Shown in pieces: positions 20,549 to 26,966 of a stretch of DNA of 26,966 nt. Both the position numbers and the translations under genes were made by a program. The notes beneath the pieces were generated by a model, which did no database searches, was not told where the DNA came from, and was given only the letters and a program-made list of their open reading frames with translations. The DNA is from an uncultured Ruminobacter sp. (GTDB lineage: Bacteria; Pseudomonadota; Gammaproteobacteria; Enterobacterales; Succinivibrionaceae), in the NCBI GenBank assembly GCA_900767005.1, contig CAAFXL010000230.1, positions 1-26,966 of the forward strand. Reading direction: 5' to 3'. Numbering within the stretch: position 1 is the first letter of the stretch; the number at the start of each line of letters is the position of its first letter.

Positions 20549-22726
20549 ATGGGTTTAGAAGGCGTTGATGAGGAGATTCTGCAAGACTTTATTGTAGAAG
20601 CTGGTGAAATTATTGAGCTTTTATCTGAACAGCTTGTTGAACTTGAAAAGAGACCTACTGATCATGAATTGCTAAATGCAATTTTTAGAGGCTTCCATAC
20701 TGTAAAGGGTGGTGCGGGGTTCTTATCTCTGTCAGAATTAGTTAAGGCTTGTCACGGTGCGGAAAATGTATTCGATACTTTGCGTAACGGTGGTAGACAA
20801 GTTGATTCTGAACTCATGGATGTAATTTTACAAGCTCATGATGTAATAAGTTCAATGTTTGCTCAAGTTCAAAATCATGAAGATCCTGATCCAGCTCCTG
20901 AAGAACTTCTTAACAAACTTAAAGAAATGAGTCAGCCTAAGGGTGCCGAAGAAGCTCCTAAGGCTCCTGAGCCTGCTCCAGTTGCACCTCCTCCAGCACC
21001 ACAGCCAGCTCCTGCACCAAAAGAAGTATCAATTGATTCATTAAAACCAAAAGATGGAGGTTCATCAGATTCAATTGATAATATTACTGATGATGAATTT
21101 GAAGCTTTATTAGATTCATTACATGGTAAGGGTGTAGCACCAGGAGCTGAATCTCATGCTCCTAAGAAAGATCCTACAGATTCAGATTTTGAGTCAATGC
21201 TTGAAAAAGCAACTACTGATCCTAAGAATCAAGTTGCAGCTCAAGCAAAACCTGCTCAACCATCACCTGCTCCAGCTTCATCAGGCTCAGATACCATGAC
21301 TGATGATGAATTTGAATCATTACTGGATTCATTACATGGTAAGGGTGTGGCTCCGGGTAAAGAAAATGATGCGGCTTTAAAACCTCAAGCACCAGCACCT
21401 GCACCTACTGCTCAAGCTAAACCTGCTCAGGCAGCTCCTGCAGCACCTACTCCTGCTCCACAGGCAGCAAAAGAAGCTCCAAAAGCTCCAGTTAAGCCTT
21501 CATCAACTCCTGCTAAGACTCCAGCTGCTGATACTACAGTTCGTGTTGAAACCAAGATTTTGGATGTCATCATGAACATGGTTGGTGAATTAGTACTTGT
21601 AAGAAATCGTTTATTAAGTATTGGTAATAACCAAAAGGATGAAGAACTTAAGAAGGTTATTGGTAATCTTGATGTTGTAACTGCTGATTTACAGGGTGCT
21701 GTAATGAAGACTCGTATGCAACAGATCAAGAAAGTATTTGGTCGTTTCCCTCGAGTTGTTAGAGACCTTGCAAGAAATCTTAATAAGAAAATTGAACTTG
21801 TAATGGAAGGTGAAGAAACCGACTTAGATAAGAATCTAGTTGATGCTCTTGCTGACCCAATGGTGCACTTAGTAAGAAATTCTTGCGACCATGGTATTGA
21901 ACTTCCAGAAGTTCGTGCTAAGGCAGGAAAACCTGAAACAGGTACCATTACTTTAAGTGCTTCACAACAAGGTGACCATATCCTATTACGCATTATCGAT
22001 GATGGTGCGGGTATGGATCCTGAAAAGTTAAAGGAAGTAGCAATTAAGAAAGGGGTAATTGATCAAGAAACCGCTTCAAGAATGAGTGATAATGAAGCCT
22101 TTAATTTGATTTTTGCTCCAGGATTCTCAACCAAAGCTCAGATTTCAGATATTTCTGGTCGTGGCGTTGGTATGGATGTGGTTAAGACTAATATTACTAA
22201 GTTAAATGGTTCACTTCATATCGACTCTGAAAAGGGTATTGGTACTACAATTGAAATTAAGGTTCCATTAACTCTTGCTATTTTACCTACATTAATGGTT
22301 GAAGTTGGTGGTTCAAGATTTGCTCTACCATTAACTGCAGTAAGTGAAATTTTCTACTTAGAATTAGATGGCGTTCGTAATGTTGATGGCCAAGCAACTA
22401 TTGTAATTAGAAATAAGGCAATTCCAATTTTCTTCTTACAAGATTGGTTAATTAGACATAAGAGTCCAGATTATAAGCGTCCAACTAAGGGTCATGTAGT
22501 TCTTGTTCAATATGGTAATGATCAACATGTAGCCTTTGTAGTAGATGAATTAATCGGTCAGGAAGAAGTAGTAATTAAACCTCTTGATAACTTATTACAT
22601 GGAACTCCTGGTATGGCTGGTGCTACTATTACCTCTGATGGTGGTATCGCTCTAATTATCGATGTTCCAAGTCTACTTAAGGCATATGCTAAGAAGTATA
22701 CTTCTTCACTTAAGAAGATTAGATAA
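20549..22726 (+). CDS. cheA: Chemotaxis histidine kinase CheA
   Basis: The kinase of the chemoreceptor array; it phosphorylates CheY and CheB. It has 725 residues. P1 (1-130) has the phosphorylated His50 in RGFHTVKGGAGFL. A Pro/Ala-rich linker (about 130-330) replaces a recognisable P2 domain and contains two near-identical helices, TDDEFE-x-LLDSLHGKG (180-195 and 251-266), plus a degenerate third (TDSDFESMLEKAT, 210-222). P3 dimerisation (about 330-395), the P4 ATPase with HLVRNSCDHGIE (440-451), DDGAGMD (484-490) and GRGVGMDVV (537-545), and the CheW-like P5 (from about 580) follow. All catalytic motifs are intact. GGATTAG precedes the ATG. An intrinsic terminator (22755-22790) lies after the stop codon, so cheB is transcribed separately. 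Confidence 0.95.
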   Translation: MGLEGVDEEILQDFIVEAGEIIELLSEQLVELEKRPTDHELLNAIFRGFHTVKGGAGFLSLSELVKACHGAENVFDTLRNGGRQVDSELMDVILQAHDVISSMFAQVQNHEDPDPAPEELLNKLKEMSQPKGAEEAPKAPEPAPVAPPPAPQPAPAPKEVSIDSLKPKDGGSSDSIDNITDDEFEALLDSLHGKGVAPGAESHAPKKDPTDSDFESMLEKATTDPKNQVAAQAKPAQPSPAPASSGSDTMTDDEFESLLDSLHGKGVAPGKENDAALKPQAPAPAPTAQAKPAQAAPAAPTPAPQAAKEAPKAPVKPSSTPAKTPAADTTVRVETKILDVIMNMVGELVLVRNRLLSIGNNQKDEELKKVIGNLDVVTADLQGAVMKTRMQQIKKVFGRFPRVVRDLARNLNKKIELVMEGEETDLDKNLVDALADPMVHLVRNSCDHGIELPEVRAKAGKPETGTITLSASQQGDHILLRIIDDGAGMDPEKLKEVAIKKGVIDQETASRMSDNEAFNLIFAPGFSTKAQISDISGRGVGMDVVKTNITKLNGSLHIDSEKGIGTTIEIKVPLTLAILPTLMVEVGGSRFALPLTAVSEIFYLELDGVRNVDGQATIVIRNKAIPIFFLQDWLIRHKSPDYKRPTKGHVVLVQYGNDQHVAFVVDELIGQEEVVIKPLDNLLHGTPGMAGATITSDGGIALIIDVPSLLKAYAKKYTSSLKKIR
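21086..21358 (+). repeat. Duplicated 60-bp segment within cheA
   Basis: Bases 21086-21145 and 21299-21358 each encode a 20-residue helix-plus-GKGVAPG unit. They differ at about 8 of 60 positions, mostly silent, and share a 22-base exact block. Pro/Ala-rich sequence and a diverged third unit lie between them. This looks like an intragenic duplication kept at protein level. Confidence 0.8.
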
Positions 22727-22754
22727 AAAAGACTAAAATTGTTTTTTGTCATGT

Positions 22755-22790
22755 AAAATGCTATGAGTGCTAAAGCTTATAGCATTTTTT
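22755..22790 (+). terminator. Terminator of the cheY-cheZ-cheA operon
   Basis: AAAATGCTATGAG (22755-22767) pairs with CTTATAGCATTTT (22776-22788) over 13 bp including one G-T wobble, with an 8-base loop, and runs into a T6 tract ending at 22790. It begins 29 bp after the cheA stop codon. Confidence 0.88.
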
Positions 22791-23025
22791 ATTGAGTTGT
22801 TTTTGATGTAACTTTTTCTACCTGGTTATGAAAATTTTCTAGCTAATTCACAATATTTAAAAAATTATTACTTGCAAAGTTAGTGCAATGTCATGTTATT
22901 AAAAAAAACAAATTTAAAAAAATATTTATTTAATAATAATATGTATTTGATAGTAAAAATTATTATTAAGTTTTTATGTATTTGTTTATATGGTTTTTAG
23001 TTTGTTAGGTCAAAGTAGGTAAGAG
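22791..23025 (+). other. cheB upstream region
   Basis: 235 bp of AT-rich non-coding sequence that should contain the cheB promoter. It holds the inverted repeat TTAATAATAAT (22930-22940) / ATTATTATTAA (22959-22969) followed by GTTTTT, which looks like a weak terminator or attenuator 50 bp before cheB. It also holds a small TTGCA/TGCAA dyad near 22873. No sigma-28 consensus was found. Confidence 0.45.
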
Positions 23026-24330
23026 ATGGTTAAAGTATTAGTAGTCGATGATTCAACTTTCTTTAGAAAACGCCTAACTGAAATTGTTAATAAAGATAAA
23101 GATTTAGAGCTTGTAGGTGAAGCTCAGAATGGTAAGGATGCTGTAGCATTAGTAGCATCTTTAAGACCTGATGTGGTAACTATGGACGTCGAAATGCCAA
23201 TTATGAATGGGATTGAGGCGGTTCGTGAGATTATGAAAAAAACTCCTACACCAGTTTTAATGTTCTCATCTTTAACTCATGATGGTGCTAAGGCAACTTT
23301 AGATGCTCTTGATGCAGGAGCAATGGATTTTATTCCAAAAAATTTCGATGATATTGCTCGTAAAAAAGAAGATGCAATTCGTTTAATTACCGATAAGCTT
23401 AAAGAGCTTGGTCGTATTGGTACTCGTGGCATGAGAAAAGTATCAAGCTTTTCTTATGATGATCCAGTAAAAACTACTCATACAAGTTCCGTGGGTCTTC
23501 ATCATTCTGTAGGCTCTTCTTCAAGTTTACACACTGATTCAAGACTATCAACTTTAAGAACAGGTCTAACTCATGCATCAACTTTAGGTGCTAGAACTAC
23601 TAGCTCTTTAGGGGCAACAAGTACTGCTTCAAGATTTGGAAGTAACCGCACAACTACCACTCAATCAAGCTTATTAAATCGTCAAAGTTCCCTTGGCGTA
23701 AAGTCAAATGATGATGTGGCAAAGAAAATGCAGACAGTAAGACGTGTGTCTTCAAAATACAAGATTTTGACAATTGGAACATCAACTGGGGGACCACTTG
23801 CACTTCAGACCGTACTTACTGAAATTCCTCAAGATTTTCCGATCCCAATTGTAGTAATTCAGCATATGCCTGAGGCTTTTACCGGTCCTTTTGCACAAAG
23901 ATTAAATCGCTTATGCCCATTAAATGTAGTTGAAGCTAAAGATGGCGATCATCCATACGCAGGAACAATTTATATTGCTCCTGGGGCAAAGCAATTAATG
24001 ATTGCTAAAGATGCTAATAATGAACCAGTGATTAAGATTGTACCTAGTCCTGATAACATTATTTATAAACCTAGTGTTGATATAACCTTTGGGTCAGCAT
24101 CACAAGTTTATGGTAATAAAGTATTAGCAGTTGTCTTAACTGGTATGGGTAATGATGGAGCCAAGGGTGCGTCATTACTAAAACGAGCAGGATCTGTAAT
24201 TTGGGCACAAGATGAAAAGAGTTGTGTAATTTATGGTATGCCTAAAGCAATTGTCGAAGGGGGACTTGCTTCGAAGGTTTTACCAATTGGTGATTTTGCT
24301 AGTGAACTAGTTAATGAAGTTTGTAAATAG
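23026..24330 (+). CDS. cheB: Chemoreceptor methylesterase/deamidase CheB
   Basis: It removes methyl groups from chemoreceptors, and deamidates them, for adaptation. It has 434 residues against about 350 in E. coli. The receiver domain (1-125) has Asp9 and phosphoacceptor Asp54 in VTMDVEMPIMNGIEA. The esterase domain (about 243-434) has catalytic Ser253 in IGTSTGGP, His280 in IQHMPEAFTGPFAQRLN and Asp377 in GMGNDGAKG. The extra length is a linker (about 140-235) made mostly of Ser, Thr, Gly, His and Leu with scattered Arg, likely unstructured. A ribosome site near AGTAGG/AAGAG precedes the ATG. cheB is the first gene of the cheB-motC-motD-parA group, in the order known from Pseudomonas. No cheR is in the window. 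Confidence 0.94.
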   Translation: MVKVLVVDDSTFFRKRLTEIVNKDKDLELVGEAQNGKDAVALVASLRPDVVTMDVEMPIMNGIEAVREIMKKTPTPVLMFSSLTHDGAKATLDALDAGAMDFIPKNFDDIARKKEDAIRLITDKLKELGRIGTRGMRKVSSFSYDDPVKTTHTSSVGLHHSVGSSSSLHTDSRLSTLRTGLTHASTLGARTTSSLGATSTASRFGSNRTTTTQSSLLNRQSSLGVKSNDDVAKKMQTVRRVSSKYKILTIGTSTGGPLALQTVLTEIPQDFPIPIVVIQHMPEAFTGPFAQRLNRLCPLNVVEAKDGDHPYAGTIYIAPGAKQLMIAKDANNEPVIKIVPSPDNIIYKPSVDITFGSASQVYGNKVLAVVLTGMGNDGAKGASLLKRAGSVIWAQDEKSCVIYGMPKAIVEGGLASKVLPIGDFASELVNEVCK

Positions 24331-24340
24331 GAATTAGTTT

Positions 24341-25081
24341 ATGAATTTATTAGGAGTTTTTATTGCTATCGGTTTTATTATCGGTGGTATGATGATGGAA
24401 GGCTCCCATCCTAGTGCCTTATTTGATATACCTGCAGTAATGATCGTTATCGGTTCATCATTTGGTGTATGTATGGTGCAGTTCCCATTAAAGACTATTT
24501 TTGGAACTTTTGGCAAATTAAAGTGGTTAATTGCACCACCAAGACTAGATTTTATTTCACAAGCTGAATTATTAGAAAGTATGCTTCAAACTGCTCGTCA
24601 GCAAGGTTTATTAGCTCTTGAAAATCAATTAGGTCAGATTGAAGATAACTTTACGCGTCATGGTATTCAGATGATTATCGATGGTGTAGATAAAGAACAA
24701 TTACAAGAACTTTTAGAACATGAAATTGAACATGAAGAGTATGAATTAGAGCAACCTGCCAAGTGCGTGGAAGCAATCGGTGGTTATGCTCCATGTATGG
24801 GTATTATCGGTGCAGTATTAGGTCTAATTCATGCGATGGGGTTACTTGACCAACCTGAATTATTAGGACCTGCGATTGCGGTAGCATTCGTTGCAACCAT
24901 TTATGGTGTAGCTAGTGCTAATATTATTTTGTTGCCAGCTGGTGGTCGTTTTAAGTCAATTAACCATGATATAGCTGAATTTAAATATATGACTCTTGAA
25001 GGTCTATTATCAATTGCTAATGGTGAAAACTCAATGCAATTAAAACGTAGATTAGCCGTTTATACTGGTCAAGAGGCTTAA
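24341..25081 (+). CDS. motC: Flagellar stator protein, MotA/MotC family
   Basis: The ion-channel stator subunit that drives rotor movement. It has 246 residues. Four membrane segments are visible (about 3-20, 32-49, 150-169 and 178-199); the large cytoplasmic loop between the second and third carries Arg86 and Glu94, with the same 8-residue spacing as the E. coli torque residues R90 and E98. Pro151 lies at the start of the third segment. The position between cheB and motD is that of motC in Pseudomonas, so the symbol rests on context. It starts 10 bp after cheB with AGGA upstream. The coupling ion (H+ or Na+) cannot be settled from sequence alone. A second stator pair elsewhere in the genome is possible. 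Confidence 0.88.
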   Translation: MNLLGVFIAIGFIIGGMMMEGSHPSALFDIPAVMIVIGSSFGVCMVQFPLKTIFGTFGKLKWLIAPPRLDFISQAELLESMLQTARQQGLLALENQLGQIEDNFTRHGIQMIIDGVDKEQLQELLEHEIEHEEYELEQPAKCVEAIGGYAPCMGIIGAVLGLIHAMGLLDQPELLGPAIAVAFVATIYGVASANIILLPAGGRFKSINHDIAEFKYMTLEGLLSIANGENSMQLKRRLAVYTGQEA

Positions 25082-25097
25082 TATTTAAGGATTATTT

Positions 25098-26159
25098 ATG
25101 GCAAGAAAAAAGGCTCCCGAAGGACATGGAAACGCGGAACGATGGATGGTGTCATATGCTGACTTTATGACCCTTCTATTTGCGGTATTCGTAGTTCTTT
25201 ATGGCTTTGCCATGAGCCAACAAACTGAAACCTCGGCAATGATTCAGGGGTTAATCGATAGTTTTGTTAAGACTGGTATCATTCAATCATCTAAACAATT
25301 TAATGATGGTCAATTATTAATTAGTCCATCTACCTATAGTCCAGTTCAAGGGGCGACCATGATTGTTAATCCTAATGCTCTATCATCTCCTGCTGCAGGG
25401 GGCGGTGGTTATATGGATTTTGGTAATCCAAAGACTAATCCAGGTGATGGTACACAATTTCAGGATGTAAACTCAGTTAAAGATGGAACTGAAGTTCAAG
25501 ATGCAATTTCTAATGCTTATGGAGAGAACCAAATGGGGGCTCCACTTGATAGCGTTCGTGAAGATATTGGTAAGAGTTTAGAAGACTTAGGGGATGCAGG
25601 TTTAGTTAAAGTTCAGCAAAATCGTGATTGGTTAACAGTAGAATTAAGTGATGCTTTAGTATTTGCTCAAAATAGTGCTTCAATGCTTAATCAAGCACGT
25701 CCCGTACTTGAAAAGTTAGCCCAAATTTTAATGCCATTATCTAATTATATTCGTATCCGTGGTTATACTGATAACGTGGTTATTAGTGATGAAGTTTATC
25801 CATCTAATTGGGATTTATCAGCAGCTCGTTCAATTACGGTTATTAATGAATTAGCGGCTCTTGGCGTAGATCCAAGAAGAATGGCAGTTGAAGCTTATGG
25901 TGAATATGCTCCGATTGTTTCAAATTCTACAGAACGCGGTAGAACCTTAAATCGCCGTGTGGTAATTGCAATTTCTAAATATGCGATGAAGCCACGTAAG
26001 CTTGAAATTATCCCAGATGAATTAAAAGTTGAAGGGGATGCTAAAATGCAGATTGACCCTGATACTATGCCTTCAATGGAAGTGCAACGTCTTCCTGATG
26101 GTCGCTTAAGAGTATATAGTCGCGATGAGGAAGAAGGTGAAGGAGTGAAAAAAGAATGA
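25098..26159 (+). CDS. motD: Flagellar stator protein, MotB/MotD family
   Basis: The peptidoglycan-anchored stator partner. It has 353 residues. A short basic, cytoplasmic N-terminus is followed by AERWMVSYADFMTLLFAVFVVLYGFAM, a single membrane segment with the ion-binding Asp22 (equivalent to E. coli D32). A Gly/Asn-rich periplasmic linker (about 65-165) leads to an OmpA-like peptidoglycan-binding domain (about 180-294) with IRIRGYTDN, YPSNWDLSAARS and RGRTLNRRVVI. A charged C-terminal tail of about 58 residues (295-353) ends acidic. AAGGA lies upstream of the ATG. The stop codon overlaps the ATG of the next gene (ATGA, 26156-26159), indicating translational coupling with the ParA-type ATPase. 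Confidence 0.9.
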   Translation: MARKKAPEGHGNAERWMVSYADFMTLLFAVFVVLYGFAMSQQTETSAMIQGLIDSFVKTGIIQSSKQFNDGQLLISPSTYSPVQGATMIVNPNALSSPAAGGGGYMDFGNPKTNPGDGTQFQDVNSVKDGTEVQDAISNAYGENQMGAPLDSVREDIGKSLEDLGDAGLVKVQQNRDWLTVELSDALVFAQNSASMLNQARPVLEKLAQILMPLSNYIRIRGYTDNVVISDEVYPSNWDLSAARSITVINELAALGVDPRRMAVEAYGEYAPIVSNSTERGRTLNRRVVIAISKYAMKPRKLEIIPDELKVEGDAKMQIDPDTMPSMEVQRLPDGRLRVYSRDEEEGEGVKKE

Positions 26160-26932
26160 TAGTTTGGACGGTTGCAAATCAAAAAGGCGGAGTAGGTAAA
26201 ACTACTACTGTAATCACCTTAGCGGGTTTACTATCAACTCAAGGTAAAAGAGTATTATTACTTGATACCGATCCACATGCCTCATTAACAAGTTGTTTTG
26301 GTTATGATTCAGATGAGTTAGAAACCACGCTTTTTGATTTATTTATTGATCGAGAAAAAAGTTTAGAAGAAATTAAAAAATTAATCATCCCAACTGATGT
26401 TAAAAATATTTCTTTAATGGCAGGTTCCATTGCCCTAGCTACTTTAGATAAATCGCTTGGTTCTGAAGATGGCGTGGGTTTATTATTAGATAGAGCTTTA
26501 AAATTACTAGAAAATGATTTTGATGTAGCTATTATCGATTGTCCACCAGTTCTTGGCGTTATGATGGTTAATGCTCTTGCTGCAAGTTCAAGAATCATTG
26601 TGCCAACGCAAACTGAGTTTTTAGCTTTAAAAGGTCTTGAAAGAATGATGAAGACTTTTGAGATTTTAAGGGGAACAAAGTCAAAACCTTTAGATTATAT
26701 TGTAGTTCCTACAATGTTTGATAAAAGAACTAGGGCATCACATGAAAGCTTAGATAGTATCACCCAAAATTACCGTGATGTAATGTGGGGGGATGTAATT
26801 CCTGTTGATACTAGATTTAGAGATGCTTCGCAACAACATATTCCAGCTAATATTCTTTTCCCAGAATCACGCGGAGTTAAAGCTTATCAAATGCTTTTAG
26901 CAGATTTATTAATGTTTGAGGGTGCTAAATGA
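26156..26932 (+). CDS. ParA-type ATPase of the chemotaxis cluster
   Basis: A ParA/Soj-family ATPase of 258 residues. It has the deviant Walker A KGGVGKTT (10-17), LLLDTDPHASLTS (A', about 36-48) and IIDCPPVLG (Walker B, about 124-132). In Vibrio (called ParC there, not topoisomerase ParC) and Pseudomonas, a ParA homologue in this exact position after motD or cheB positions chemoreceptor arrays at the cell pole, with a partner (ParP) encoded next door. The context, with FlhF/FlhG in the same window and overlap with motD, fits this role better than chromosome or plasmid partition; no parB or parS is seen. The gene is complete; its TGA stop (26930-26932) lies two bases before the adapter sequence begins. 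An ATG at 26929 overlapping the stop would start the next gene, but it is cut off. Confidence 0.9.
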   Translation: MIVWTVANQKGGVGKTTTVITLAGLLSTQGKRVLLLDTDPHASLTSCFGYDSDELETTLFDLFIDREKSLEEIKKLIIPTDVKNISLMAGSIALATLDKSLGSEDGVGLLLDRALKLLENDFDVAIIDCPPVLGVMMVNALAASSRIIVPTQTEFLALKGLERMMKTFEILRGTKSKPLDYIVVPTMFDKRTRASHESLDSITQNYRDVMWGDVIPVDTRFRDASQQHIPANILFPESRGVKAYQMLLADLLMFEGAK

Positions 26933-26934
26933 GT

Positions 26935-26966
26935 AGATCGGAAGAGCACACGTCTGAACTCCAGTC
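26935..26966 (+). other. Illumina TruSeq adapter (assembly artefact)
   Basis: The last 32 bases match the Illumina TruSeq read-through adapter, starting AGATCGGAAGAGC and ending in GAACTCCAGTC. Its balanced base composition differs sharply from the AT-rich genome before it. This is library-derived, so the genomic sequence ends at about 26934 and no gene should be called across the junction. Confidence 0.98.

Noticed and set aside
21086..21358. CRISPR or tandem repeat array in cheA
   Set aside because: There are only two 60-bp copies plus one diverged unit, in frame within a protein; codon-level differences are mostly silent, so it is a protein repeat.
21427..21993. Long open frame (188 codons) on the minus strand inside cheA
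   Set aside because: It lies opposite the cheA linker and P3/P4 coding region, has no ribosome site, and its odd Ala/Gly/Ser-rich start mirrors the Pro/Ala-rich linker on the other strand.
26156..26932. Chromosome partition locus (parA/parB, near an origin)
   Set aside because: The gene overlaps motD within a chemotaxis cluster and no parB or parS-like sites are seen; array positioning is the better reading.

Overview
The window (26,966 bp, strongly AT-rich) looks like the chromosome of a polar-flagellated, facultatively or strictly anaerobic gammaproteobacterium. The evidence is the ArcA/ArcB redox pathway, the E. coli-like neighbourhood nudF-cpdA-yqiA-parE, yhcC lying near arcB as in E. 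coli, and a Vibrio/Pseudomonas-style flagellar and chemotaxis block flhB-flhA-flhF-flhG-fliA / cheY-cheZ-cheA / cheB-motC-motD-parA. The low GC content together with this gene set would fit Succinivibrionaceae, but that placement is inference. No rRNA, tRNA, CRISPR array, insertion sequence or prophage gene was seen.

Layout. 1-603: the 3' part of a radical SAM gene (yhcC), cut by the window edge. 755-1618: a short flagellin gene behind a near-consensus sigma-28 promoter. 1869-5420: glgC, an ArcB-type hybrid kinase and a separate HPt protein, closely spaced on the + strand. 5523-6254: arcA on the - strand, convergent with the HPt gene and sharing a bidirectional terminator. 6583-7929: a class I dihydroorotase (- strand). 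8111-10293: nudF, cpdA, yqiA. 10504-18823: parE followed by flhB, flhA, flhF, flhG and fliA. 19365-22726: cheY, cheZ, cheA, ending in an intrinsic terminator. 23026-26932: cheB, a motC/motD-like stator pair and a ParA-type ATPase. The last 32 bases are Illumina adapter, not genome.

How the genes fit together. FlhB and FlhA form the export gate of the flagellar secretion system. FlhF and FlhG set flagellar position and number. FliA drives late genes and probably the flagellin gene at the left end. CheA, CheY, CheZ and CheB form the chemotaxis phosphorelay, MotC/MotD power rotation, and the terminal ParA-like protein probably positions the chemoreceptor arrays. The ArcB-like kinase, free HPt and ArcA form a redox phosphorelay whose transmitter is split in two.

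The points most worth a second look are the split ArcB with a stand-alone HPt gene, the CheA linker carrying repeated helices that resemble the CheY-binding tail of CheZ, the run of dyad elements upstream of cheY, and an intrinsic-terminator-like hairpin between arcA and the dihydroorotase gene that faces the opposite strand from both. I did not find a wholly new multi-gene system; most genes belong to known families.
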